Origin: Yoonia vestfoldensis
GTDB taxonomy: Bacteria > Pseudomonadota > Alphaproteobacteria > Rhodobacterales > Rhodobacteraceae
Assembly: GCF_002158905.1 (NCBI RefSeq)
Contig: NZ_CP021431.1
Coordinates: forward strand, 2,536,001-2,600,000
DNA length: 64,000 nucleotides
Direction: 5' to 3'
Below the pieces are notes generated by a model. The model was not told the DNA's origin, made no database searches, and saw nothing but the letters and a program-made list of their open reading frames with translations. The translations under genes were made by a program, and so were the position numbers. Within the stretch, counting starts at the first letter, position 1. The number at the start of each line of letters is the position of its first letter. Positions 26,667-33,892 of the stretch are shown piece by piece.

Positions 26667-26953
26667 GGGGCAGCACGTTTCTGCGCGGCTTTATAAACGG
26701 CGTTCCGCTCGCGTTTGCCCACAGCCACCACTGTTACCGTGACAGTGGTGTCCTCAACGCGGTAAACGAGGCGATAGCCCGCGCTGCGCAGCTTGATTTT
26801 GTAGTGGCTCGGCATGCCGTGCAGGCGATCAGCAACAACATGGGGCTGAGCAAGTCGCTCTTTTAGCTTCTTTTTGAACTGCGACTGCAGCGTTGCGCCG
26901 AGTTTGTCCCATTCTTTGAGGGCTGACGGCAGGAATTGCAGCTCATAGCTCAT
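26663..26953 (-). CDS. RelE-family toxin (StbE/ParE-like)
   Basis: A 96-residue toxin: 'MSYELQFLPSALKEWDKLGATLQSQFKKKLKERL', 'VADRLHGMPSHYKIKLRSAGYRLVYRVEDTTVTVTVVAVGKRE'. This is the RelE/ParE fold; RelE members cleave mRNA in the ribosome. The start at 26953 is chosen because the conserved sequence begins there. It overlaps its antitoxin by 11 bases. It is antisense to the late operon. Confidence 0.88.
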   Translation of the reverse strand: MSYELQFLPSALKEWDKLGATLQSQFKKKLKERLAQPHVVADRLHGMPSHYKIKLRSAGYRLVYRVEDTTVTVTVVAVGKRERNAVYKAAQKRAAP

Positions 26954-27188
26954 CCAAGCTGACCCGAACCGGTGTCTCATCGGCACGTTGTTTGATGGTC
27001 TCGGCCAGCTCCAAGTCGTCAAGATGCTCCATCATCGCCTCATAGCGCGCGGCGGGCACCATATAAGCCATGACACGGTTATGGTTCAGCACAGCAACGG
27101 ACTCGCCATGCGCCATCGCCATGACCTGCGACGGGTTTTTTTTGAGGTCCGAGACGCTCACAGCGACATTGGCTTCGACCCGCTGCAT
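26943..27188 (-). CDS. Phd/YefM (StbD)-family antitoxin
   Basis: An 81-residue antitoxin with 'VSVSDLKKNPSQVMAMAHGESVAVLNHNRVMAYMVPAARYEAMMEHLDDLEL', typical of the StbD/Phd family. AGGAGG precedes the ATG at 27188. It pairs with the RelE-like toxin and should repress its own promoter, which lies in the short AT-rich gap before the holin gene. Confidence 0.87.
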   Translation of the reverse strand: MQRVEANVAVSVSDLKKNPSQVMAMAHGESVAVLNHNRVMAYMVPAARYEAMMEHLDDLELAETIKQRADETPVRVSLDEL

Positions 27189-27285
27189 GGTGTCCTCCTA
27201 AATAGGTCTAAAGACAGGTCTGAATATAGACCAAAATACCATGCGCGCAAGTTGTCTTACCACCGCAACCAAAAGGAAGGTGTTC

Positions 27286-27597
27286 ATGTCCGAGCCGGGC
27301 TTTTTAGAAACGTTAAACAGCCTGTTTGGCGGAGCAGTCACGACGCTGATCGGGGCCTTTACCGGGCGGCTGATGTATCACTCGGGCGAGGTCAAGCTTG
27401 GTCGGCGGCGGTTTTTTGGCAAAGAGCTTTTGTGGGAAATCCCTGTCGCTATCGGCATGGCGATTATTGGTGAGGCCATCGCAAGCCACTTTGATCTTGG
27501 CCAGCCGGTCCGCACGGGGCTTGTGGCAATGCTGGCTTACCTTGGGCCACGCGGAGCAGAGGCCCTGATGACGGCGTGGCTTTGCCGGAAAAAATAA
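27286..27597 (+). CDS. Phage holin
   Basis: A 103-residue membrane protein starting MSEPGFLETLNSLFGGAVTTLIGAFTGRLMYHSG, with a second hydrophobic segment 'LLWEIPVAIGMAIIGEAIAS' and a third near 'GLVAMLAYLGPRGAEALM'. It fits the LydA/holin-3 type. It opens the inner membrane for the endolysin, whose gene follows. The first hydrophobic codons from 27241 have no family likeness, so 27286 is used. Confidence 0.8.
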   Translation: MSEPGFLETLNSLFGGAVTTLIGAFTGRLMYHSGEVKLGRRRFFGKELLWEIPVAIGMAIIGEAIASHFDLGQPVRTGLVAMLAYLGPRGAEALMTAWLCRKK

Positions 27598-27694
27598 GCC
27601 GCGCTGCGCCGATCTGACCAGAAGACCAACACATTCAGAGACACCAGAGTGCCGCCCCTGTCCAAGGCGGCGCTTTGCTTTTGCATGGGAGAAC

Positions 27695-28504
27695 ATGATG
27701 ACACCATTTGAGATTGCCCGCGGCTATATCGGCACGACCGAGGGTCCCGGCCCTGAGAACAACCCAGTCATCGTGGCAATGTATGCCTCGGTCGGCCACG
27801 ACTGGGTTGAGCACGACAGCGTGGCCTGGTGCGCGGCCTTTGTGGGGCACTGCCTTGAGCGGGCCGGCATGCGCTCGACGCGCAAGCTGACTGCGCGCTC
27901 TTATCTCGACTGGGGCATTCCGGTCGATATCGCCGACGCCCAGCCCGGCGATATCGGGGTTATCCCGCGCGGGACCTCCAGCTGGCAGGGACATGTGTTC
28001 TTCATCGACCGGATTGAAGGTCCATGGGTCTGGGGCCTCGGCGGTAACCAGTCTGATGCGGTCAATGTGAAGCGCTATCCGGTCTCGAAACTCTTGGGTA
28101 TCCGGCGCGCTGGCAATGTGGCGCCTGCCGTCACCCTGAGCGTCCGCGATGTGCAGACCCGTTTGCGTGCACTTGGCTATCACGAGGTGGGAACGGTTGA
28201 CGGTATGATAGGGCCCCGTACGCGCGCGGCCATCCTTGCCTTCCGCGATGACCATGCGCTGCCGCTCGTGCCAATCATCGATGTGGCGCTGACAGAGGCG
28301 CTGGAGCACGCCGCACCGCGCGAGGTCGCACCTGCGCGCGCCGCGGGCAGCCCTGAGCAAAGCCGGATTGTTGCCGCGGCCAATGCCCAGATCGGGCTGG
28401 GCATTGTGGGTGCTGCCGGCACGCTTGGCGCGCAGATCGCGCCCGCCTTGGCTGAGGCAGAAGAAGTGCAGGATTTGGCGGGGCGGATGATTGCGCTTCT
28501 GTAA
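27695..28504 (+). CDS. Phage endolysin, truncated by an IS110 element
   Basis: A 269-residue protein. Residues 1-145 form a TIGR02594-type (CHAP/NlpC-like) amidase domain with 'DSVAWCAAFVGHCLERAGM' (catalytic Cys) and 'WQGHVFFI' (His); residues about 148-195 form a peptidoglycan-binding domain ('VRDVQTRLRALGYHEVGTVDGMIGPRTRAAILAFRDDHAL'). The frame then ends at a TAA brought in by the IS. Joining 28501 to 30075 restores one frame that adds a 46-residue tail with a membrane segment. GGAG precedes the ATGs at 27695 and 27698. The lytic domain is intact but the anchor is lost. Confidence 0.85.
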   Translation: MMTPFEIARGYIGTTEGPGPENNPVIVAMYASVGHDWVEHDSVAWCAAFVGHCLERAGMRSTRKLTARSYLDWGIPVDIADAQPGDIGVIPRGTSSWQGHVFFIDRIEGPWVWGLGGNQSDAVNVKRYPVSKLLGIRRAGNVAPAVTLSVRDVQTRLRALGYHEVGTVDGMIGPRTRAAILAFRDDHALPLVPIIDVALTEALEHAAPREVAPARAAGSPEQSRIVAAANAQIGLGIVGAAGTLGAQIAPALAEAEEVQDLAGRMIALL

Positions 28505-28510
28505 CAGGGT

Positions 28511-28887
28511 GGTCGAGGTCAAGAGAAATTTTCGACACGAAGCCAATGGCCGAACGGTTAAGTTGGCCACCACGTGCTGCGTCATCGGTGTTGTGAGTTA
28601 TGGGTAAACGCGTTGCTGGATACGCTGGCGACCGAGTGTTGTCCCGCATCGGGATCGTGCTTCTGTCCGTAGTCAGCGCTGCGGCTGCCACATCATGCCA
28701 AGTCCAAGAGCGGTTCCCGCGTGCCTATCTCAACAGCGTCCTCAGACAGCGTGCCTGATGACTAGCGCACTCACGGCATCATCGGGGACCGCGTCCCGGG
28801 TTGGGACATCGGTGAACCAGCGCCATCGGGCGCGGCCAAACCTCCTATATTTCAACCTTGTTTTGGGCGTGCATCGCAGAGTTACTC
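28511..28887 (-). ncRNA. Candidate IS110 guide-RNA region downstream of the transposase
   Basis: A 377-base stretch without a convincing gene between the transposase stop and the left edge. The upstream end of the element, 29929-30065, is only 137 bases. In the IS1111 branch the guide RNA is encoded downstream of the transposase next to sub-terminal repeats, which fits the long end and the repeats seen here; in IS621-type elements it lies upstream. Short stems such as 'GTCCCGCATCGGGA' are present. Role is inferred; no RNA fold was computed. Confidence 0.35.
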
Positions 28888-29928
28888 CTATGCAGTAGCA
28901 ACGTGTGCGGCCTCTTCCCGGGTGAAGCGGAAGTCCGTGCCGTCCTTCCACATACGATGCAGAACCACCCCGATCCGTCGCGCGAGCGCAACAGTGGCGC
29001 GCTTTTTGCCCCGCCGCTTGGCGACATTCAGCGCCCATGCGGTCAGCCAGTTCTTGCGGCCGCGATGCAGCATGACCGTCGCTGCCTGGTACAGCGCCGT
29101 GCGCAGCCCAACATCGCCAGCCCGAGACACTTGGCCAATGATGTCGCGCTCGCCTGACTGCTCACGTCGCGGGGTCAACCCAACCCACGGACCGATGTCC
29201 TTGGAAGATCGGAACCGCTCCGGGTCATCAATAGACGCCTTGACGGTCAGGGCCACGACGGGACCAACCCCAGGCATCGTCATGAGCGAGTGACAGACCG
29301 GGTCTTCCTTGGCGTGGTTGCGCAGGAGCTTCTCCAAACTGGCCAGTTCCTGTCGCAGCATCCGTCGTGATGCAAGGATCGGGGTAGCTGCAGCCTCCAG
29401 CATGGGATTACCTTCGGTCAGTTCCTGCACCCGCGCTTCAAAGCGACCCTTTGCAACACGTCCCATCTTCAGTCCAAAGTTTCGCAACACACCACGGATC
29501 GATAGTTCGAGATTCATCGCCGCCTGCTGGACAGTCTTGCGCGTGGCCAGAAGGGCGCGCATCTCTTGAGCTGATATCGATTTGCAATGGACAGGCCGGT
29601 ACCAGCCCATCTGCAGCAGCCGTGCAATCCCCTCTGCATCCCGACGGTCCGTCTTGATGGGCATCGCTTTCAGCGCACCCTTCACCTGCCGCGTCTCCAT
29701 CAGCACTGTGGCAAAGCCTGCGTCGGTCAAATGCCGATAAAGCCATTGCGAGAGAGGACCGGCTTCTAGGCCCACTGCAACAACAGCCCCAGGAATTGCC
29801 TTTAGCGTCGCAACAAGGTCCTCCGGTTCACTGACTGCGGTCGTTTCCTTGACGATCTTGCCCTGCGCGCTCACCGTGCAGATCGCAGTGCTTGCGAGAG
29901 AGACATCCAATCCGATATAAGTTTCCAT
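28888..29928 (-). CDS. IS110-family transposase (DEDD recombinase)
   Basis: A 346-residue protein. The N-terminal RuvC-like DEDD domain begins 'METYIGLDVSLASTAICTV' (first Asp) and has 'VGLEAGPLSQWL' and 'DRRDAEGIARLL'; the C-terminal domain has the 'LMTMPGVGPVVALTVKA' helix-hairpin-helix and 'FRSSKDIGPWVGLTPR' and 'SRAGDVGLRTALYQAA' with the catalytic serine. The start at 29928 is used because the preceding residues are not family-like. IS110 transposases need a guide (bridge/seek) RNA made from the element's non-coding end. The gene looks intact. Confidence 0.93.
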   Translation of the reverse strand: METYIGLDVSLASTAICTVSAQGKIVKETTAVSEPEDLVATLKAIPGAVVAVGLEAGPLSQWLYRHLTDAGFATVLMETRQVKGALKAMPIKTDRRDAEGIARLLQMGWYRPVHCKSISAQEMRALLATRKTVQQAAMNLELSIRGVLRNFGLKMGRVAKGRFEARVQELTEGNPMLEAAATPILASRRMLRQELASLEKLLRNHAKEDPVCHSLMTMPGVGPVVALTVKASIDDPERFRSSKDIGPWVGLTPRREQSGERDIIGQVSRAGDVGLRTALYQAATVMLHRGRKNWLTAWALNVAKRRGKKRATVALARRIGVVLHRMWKDGTDFRFTREEAAHVATA

Positions 29929-30074
29929 GTCGTTGTCCTTTCGTTGTTCAAAACTTGGGGCGCGCATCACAGCACCACCCCGTCGACACGCCGCACAGCG
30001 TGCCAAGGGCAACGACACCTCACATCGAACGGTCGATCAACTCACAACGATGCCATTTGGGTCGAACCCTGTTA

Positions 30075-30215
30075 CGGCATCTCTTTGGGATGGATGGCTG
30101 GCTGGCCGCCGCACTCCCCTGGATTGGCATGGCCGTGTTTGTCGGTGTCATTCTCTACGCGCTGAAGGCACGCACCGCCCGGATTGACGATCACCGCACA
30201 GGGCGCACGCCATGA
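30075..30215 (+). pseudogene. Detached C-terminal membrane anchor of the endolysin
   Basis: In frame 30075-30215 the sequence encodes 'RHLFGMDGWLAAALPWIGM...' with one hydrophobic segment (about 20 residues) and a basic tail 'KARTARIDDHRTGRTP'. It has no start of its own close by except an ATG inside it. It joins the endolysin frame exactly if the IS110 is removed, and its TGA overlaps the spanin start at 30212 as expected for the uninterrupted gene. Confidence 0.75.
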
Positions 30216-30469
30216 TGGGGTTTGCCTATGCCCTGCTCTCGGGGTTCGGCCGACGGGCTGTTTTTGCGGGCGCCATCACCTTTGCTCTGATCACCGCGCT
30301 TTGGGTCGCCATCCGTCAAGGCCGCCAGGCCGCTGAAGCCAATTACGCCATCCGCCGCGCCGATGCCCGCATCCGCGCGCTCCAGACCGCCAAGGACACC
30401 CGCTATGATGTTGAGACTGCCAGCCCTGCTGAGCGTGAGCGCCGCCTTGCTCGCTGGATGCGCGACTGA
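30212..30469 (+). CDS. Inner-membrane spanin, Rz-like
   Basis: An 85-residue protein with one N-terminal membrane segment ('RRAVFAGAITFALITALWVAI') and a charged helical outside part ('RADARIRALQTAKDTRYDVETASPAERERRLARWMRD'). With Rz1 it fuses the inner and outer membranes in the last step of lysis. It overlaps the endolysin tail by 4 bases. The usual Rz is longer, but short forms occur in this phage group. Confidence 0.7.
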   Translation: MMGFAYALLSGFGRRAVFAGAITFALITALWVAIRQGRQAAEANYAIRRADARIRALQTAKDTRYDVETASPAERERRLARWMRD

Positions 30470-30605
30470 TGTCCTCTTCCAGACGGACTGCGACTGGGCA
30501 GCACCCATCCGCCCCTCACGCGCTGATCAGCTGACCGATGGCACCGCGCGCCAGATCCTCGCCCATAATGAAACAGGCGCCCAGCTCTGCGGGTGGCAGC
30601 CATGA
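30408..30605 (+). CDS. Outer-membrane spanin lipoprotein, Rz1-like
   Basis: A 65-residue lipoprotein whose start lies inside the Rz gene in another frame, the classic Rz/Rz1 nesting. The signal peptide 'MLRLPALLSVSAALLAGC' ends in a lipobox (LLAGC), with the Cys at residue 18. The start may be either ATG at 30405 or 30408. The last 4 bases overlap the next gene. Confidence 0.75.
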   Translation: MLRLPALLSVSAALLAGCATDVLFQTDCDWAAPIRPSRADQLTDGTARQILAHNETGAQLCGWQP

Positions 30606-30955
30606 GTATCACCACCATGACCGAAGGCCCGGCGGTGATGATCGGCTATCCATGGCGCTTGCAGATCGAGGCGGCTGCCCCCGTCTTTGTCGAAGGGGCC
30701 GCCTATGCCGGGCAGCTGCGGCGGCGGGCCAGTGATCCGACAGTGCTGGCGTTGATCAGCACCGCCGAGGGCGGCGTCTTGCGGGTAAGTGACACGATAC
30801 TGGAGCTGGGCTTGCGCGCGGACCAAACCGCAGGCCTTCCGCCCGGGCGTGTGGTGCTTGATCTGGTGCGCGTCGACGTTGATCCCGATCTGCATCTGGG
30901 CTTCTTTCTTGAGATACCCGTCGCACTGCCAGTGACACGCGGGCTTGCACCATGA
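30602..30955 (+). CDS. Hypothetical phage tail/fibre-region protein
   Basis: A 117-residue protein with no membrane segment: 'MIGYPWRLQIEAAAPVFVEGAAYAGQLRRRASDP' and 'VVLDLVRVDVDPDLHLGFFLEIPV', beta-rich. It starts at the ATG at 30602 overlapping Rz1, and leads the fibre genes. No family is recognised. Confidence 0.6.
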   Translation: MSITTMTEGPAVMIGYPWRLQIEAAAPVFVEGAAYAGQLRRRASDPTVLALISTAEGGVLRVSDTILELGLRADQTAGLPPGRVVLDLVRVDVDPDLHLGFFLEIPVALPVTRGLAP

Positions 30956-31158
30956 GCTACGTTTTGCCCCAGATGGGCCCCATCACCCTCACAGCACCTG
31001 TGCGCCTGCGGGTCGCAAGCGGTCCTTACCGCATCCGGATCGGTGGTCAGCCCGGGCCGCAAGGCGCGATTGGTCCGCAAGGTGACAAGGGCGACCAAGG
31101 CGATCCCGGCATCACCATCCTTCCCACAAACACACCTATCAACGGAGGCTTCTTCTGA
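30952..31158 (+). CDS. Collagen-repeat-containing short phage protein
   Basis: A 68-residue protein with a beta N-terminus ('GPITLTAPVRLRVASGPYRIRIGG') and five collagen-like G-x-y triplets ('GPQGAIGPQGDKGDQGDPG'). Such triplets build triple-helical shafts in tail fibres. Its start overlaps the previous stop (ATGA) and its TGA overlaps the ATG of the next gene. It may be a fibre connector. Confidence 0.65.
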   Translation: MSYVLPQMGPITLTAPVRLRVASGPYRIRIGGQPGPQGAIGPQGDKGDQGDPGITILPTNTPINGGFF

Positions 31159-32273
31159 TGGCCAATACGATCCAGTTCAAACGCCGCCAGGCCGGCAATG
31201 CCGGCGCGCCCGCTGCCCTGAAATCCGGCGAGGTCGCCCATAACGAAGTCGATGACACGCTTTATATCGGCAAGGGCGATGACGGCGCAGGTAATGCCAC
31301 AGCCATCTTGCCGCTGGCCGGACGCGGGGCTTTTGTGGATCTGACCGGGGCCCAGAGCATTGCGGGTGCCAAGACCTTCGCGGTGGTGCCGAAATCAAGC
31401 CAGGATGCGAGCGCCAGTACCGATCTTGTGCGTAAGTCGCAGTTCGATGCTGGGCTCGCGGGCAAGGCAGCCAGTAGTCATAGCCATGCGATCGCGGATG
31501 TGAGCGGTTTGCAGACGGCGCTTGATGGGAAAGCCGCAGCCTCCCACAGCCATGCCATTGCCGATGTGACAGGATTGCAGACGGCGCTGAACGCCAAGGC
31601 CGCACTCGCCTCGCCCGGCTTGACCGGTACGCCAACGGCCCCCACAGCGACCGGCGGTACCAACACCACCCAGATTGCCACCACTGCCTTTGTGCAAGCC
31701 GCCCTAACAAGCTTTGGGGCAGGCGACATGGCCAAAGCGACCTATGACAGCAACAATAATGGCAAGGTGGATGCGGCAGAGGCCGCTGACAGTGTCCCTT
31801 GGACAGGGGTGACGGGCAAGCCCACGAGCTTTACGCCCGCCACCCACAGCCACGCGATCGCGCAGGTCACTGGGCTGCAGGCAGCGCTTGATGCCAAGGC
31901 AGCACTGGCCTCGCCGACGCTGAGCGGCACGCCCACCGCGCCAACACCTGCTGCCGGGACCAACACAACACAGCTTGCAACCACGGCCTTTGTTGCGAGC
32001 GCGATTGGCGCGCTGGTCGATGCAGCCCCCGGCGCGCTTGATACGCTGAATGAACTTGCCGCCGCCTTGGGCGATGATCCGAACTTTGCCAGCACGGTGA
32101 CCAACGGGCTGGCCGGCAAGCTGGCCGCAGCCTCCAACCTCGCGGATCTGCCAAACAAGACCACGGCGCGCAGCAATCTCGGGCTTGGATCGCTTGCAAC
32201 CCAAGCTGCCAACTCGGTGGCCATTACCGGTGGCAGCATCACCGGCATCACCCTTGACGGCGGCACGTTCTGA
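31158..32273 (+). CDS. Phage tail fibre protein with repeated HSHAI units
   Basis: A 371-residue fibre. The N-terminus 'IQFKRRQAGNAGAPAALKSGEVAHNEVDDTLYIGKGDDG' is the common phage fibre head. It has three 'HSHAIA' units ('SSHSHAIADVSGLQTALDGK', 'ASHSHAIADVTGLQTALNAK', 'ATHSHAIAQVTGLQAALDAK'), and repeated 'TGTPTAP...TNTTQ-ATTAFV' units, as in the lambda Stf family. It makes a trimeric shaft. The repeats could recombine to change fibre length. Confidence 0.82.
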   Translation: MANTIQFKRRQAGNAGAPAALKSGEVAHNEVDDTLYIGKGDDGAGNATAILPLAGRGAFVDLTGAQSIAGAKTFAVVPKSSQDASASTDLVRKSQFDAGLAGKAASSHSHAIADVSGLQTALDGKAAASHSHAIADVTGLQTALNAKAALASPGLTGTPTAPTATGGTNTTQIATTAFVQAALTSFGAGDMAKATYDSNNNGKVDAAEAADSVPWTGVTGKPTSFTPATHSHAIAQVTGLQAALDAKAALASPTLSGTPTAPTPAAGTNTTQLATTAFVASAIGALVDAAPGALDTLNELAAALGDDPNFASTVTNGLAGKLAAASNLADLPNKTTARSNLGLGSLATQAANSVAITGGSITGITLDGGTF

Positions 32274-32320
32274 TCCGCCTTGATCCTTGCCTCACATGAG
32301 GCTGAACCGCAGGAGGCCAC

Positions 32321-32611
32321 ATGGCCAGTATCATTCGTATGAAACGCTCTTCGGTTGCCACCAAGGTGCCAACAACGGCTCAGCTTGATCTGGGCGAGCT
32401 CGCAATCAACACCCGCGATGGAAAGCTCTTTCTTAAGCGCGCTGATGGCACAGAGCAGATCGTCGAAGTGGGAGCCCGCTGGGGCGCCTTCACGGCACAT
32501 GCCACGGGCACGACCCTGACCTTTCGCCACAACGGCACCAATATCATGGTGCTCGACGCCTCGGGCAATCTGACTGTGCTGGGCAATGTCACAGCCTTTG
32601 GGAGCCCGTGA
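32321..32611 (+). CDS. Phage fibre-related small protein
   Basis: A 96-residue protein whose N-terminus ('IIRMKRSSVATKVPTTAQLDLGELAINTRDGKLFLKRADG') resembles the head of the preceding fibre (the shared 'LGELAIN/SGEVAHN...DGKLF/DDTLY' pattern). It ends beta-rich ('LTFRHNGTNIMVLDASGNLTVLGNVTAFG'). It may attach a second fibre. It has GCAGGAGG upstream of the ATG. Confidence 0.68.
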   Translation: MASIIRMKRSSVATKVPTTAQLDLGELAINTRDGKLFLKRADGTEQIVEVGARWGAFTAHATGTTLTFRHNGTNIMVLDASGNLTVLGNVTAFGSP

Positions 32612-32614
32612 CCC

Positions 32615-33397
32615 ATGCCGCTTCCTACCATAGGGCCGCTCTCACTCTCGGCCGTTAACACCGAGCTTGGCCGCCCCGCCACGGCGACCATCTCGCTTGG
32701 CGAAGCGGCCGTGCGCGCACTCGCGGGCGTGCCGACCGGGCCCATCGGCAAACTCAGCCTCAGGGGCAAGTCTGCGCAGTTCTCGCACACACTCACCGCG
32801 CATCAGCTGCATTTGAACTTGCGCAGTTACCTCTTGGGCCAAGGCTGGAATGGGGTATCTGCCGCGAGGGTCACAATCGCGGCCGGAATCTACATTTGGT
32901 CCGATAGTGCCGCGACACCGGCACTCGATATGGGCGGCGCTTTCCCTGGTGGGCTCACACTGATCAACAAAGGCTTCATCATCGGCAAGGGCGGGGATGG
33001 CGGCTATCTGCAAGCCGACCGTGTCACATACGTCGCGCCAACACCGGGTGGGCCAGCCATCGCCCTGACCGGTCCGATCAGCATTGATAATGCGGGCGGC
33101 TATATCGGTGGTGGCGGTGGTGGGGGTGCAGCCCAAACCGGCACACCAGCAATCATCGTTACCAATGCAAGGATCTACGCCTCCGGCGGCGGTGGCGCAG
33201 GTGGGGGTCGCGGTGGTCCTGCCAACATAGGCAACACCAACGGGACAACACTTGGCAGTTTTGGCGCAGGCGGGCCGATCGGACAGGTTGGTACCGTGGC
33301 ACTCGATGCCAACAGCTGGGCAGGACAAACAATTGCCACGCACGGCGGCGCAGGCGGCGCGAGTGGTGCGGCCATGCAAGAAGGTGGCGGGCTTTAA
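32615..33397 (+). CDS. Glycine-rich fibre-tip protein, first part
   Basis: A 260-residue protein. The N-terminal 65 residues are a fibre-like head, residues 70-150 beta-rich, and the rest has polyglycine runs ('GGYIGGGGGGGAAQTG', 'ASGGGGAGGGRGG'), as in receptor-binding tips of T-even gp38-type and roseophage adhesins. It stops at a TAA at 33395. The reading frame then continues after four codons as the next gene, so the tip may have been split by a stop. Confidence 0.65.
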   Translation: MPLPTIGPLSLSAVNTELGRPATATISLGEAAVRALAGVPTGPIGKLSLRGKSAQFSHTLTAHQLHLNLRSYLLGQGWNGVSAARVTIAAGIYIWSDSAATPALDMGGAFPGGLTLINKGFIIGKGGDGGYLQADRVTYVAPTPGGPAIALTGPISIDNAGGYIGGGGGGGAAQTGTPAIIVTNARIYASGGGGAGGGRGGPANIGNTNGTTLGSFGAGGPIGQVGTVALDANSWAGQTIATHGGAGGASGAAMQEGGGL

Positions 33398-33409
33398 AAG
33401 GAGACTGGA

Positions 33410-33892
33410 ATGGGTGGTGGAAGTGGAAACCCCGGTCCGTACAAGATCGGTGGCATATCGGGGCAAGGTGGCGGCCGGGTCATACCAGGCACTGCGGGCG
33501 GTGTGGGTGAGGTGTTTACGACGACAAGTCGCATACAGGTCACCGCGGATACGGGCTTTGCGGACTTGCGGCCAGTAAAGCCGTTTGGCTCAGCATTTGA
33601 TACCGCCTTTGCGGCCCCCGGCGGTGGGGCCGGACAAGCCGGACGCAGCGATACCTTCGCGGTTTACCGAGACAGCGCCAACAACGGGGCCTTCATCACG
33701 CCGTTGGCAGGCGGTGGTGGTGGCTGGGGTGCAGCCGGCGGCGCTGGCCTGATAGACACAGGTGGTTTTGAAGAGCCAACTTCCATTACCGCAGGCAACC
33801 CCGGCGCGGCAGGCGGCAAAGCCATCAACACCAACGGGCATGCCGTCACATGGCTGGCCGGATCAGCACGCACATATGGGGCCGTCGGATGA
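33410..33892 (+). CDS. Glycine-rich fibre-tip protein, second part
   Basis: A 160-residue protein, in the same frame as the previous gene, with more glycine-rich loops ('GGGAGQAG', 'LAGGGGGWGAAGGAG') and a conserved-looking end 'HAVTWLAGSARTYGAVG'. AAGGAG lies 6 bases before the ATG at 33410, so it can start on its own. It is either a separate tip subunit or the second half of one protein. Confidence 0.6.
   Translation: MGGGSGNPGPYKIGGISGQGGGRVIPGTAGGVGEVFTTTSRIQVTADTGFADLRPVKPFGSAFDTAFAAPGGGAGQAGRSDTFAVYRDSANNGAFITPLAGGGGGWGAAGGAGLIDTGGFEEPTSITAGNPGAAGGKAINTNGHAVTWLAGSARTYGAVG

Larger units (their letters stand above)
28501..30075 (-). mobile_element. IS110-family insertion sequence in the endolysin gene
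   Basis: A 1575-base element with perfect 10-base inverted repeats at its edges: GTAACAGGGT (28501-28510) and its reverse complement ACCCTGTTAC (30066-30075). It holds one transposase on the minus strand. Removing the DNA between 28501 and 30075 makes the endolysin frame continuous, which fixes the insertion point to within a base or two. IS110 elements often have their repeats just inside the true ends, so a few bases on each side may belong to the element. Confidence 0.85.

Noticed and set aside
28695..29157. Plus-strand frames in the IS110 end
   Set aside because: No family likeness; this stretch is better explained as the non-coding end of the element and the antisense of its transposase.
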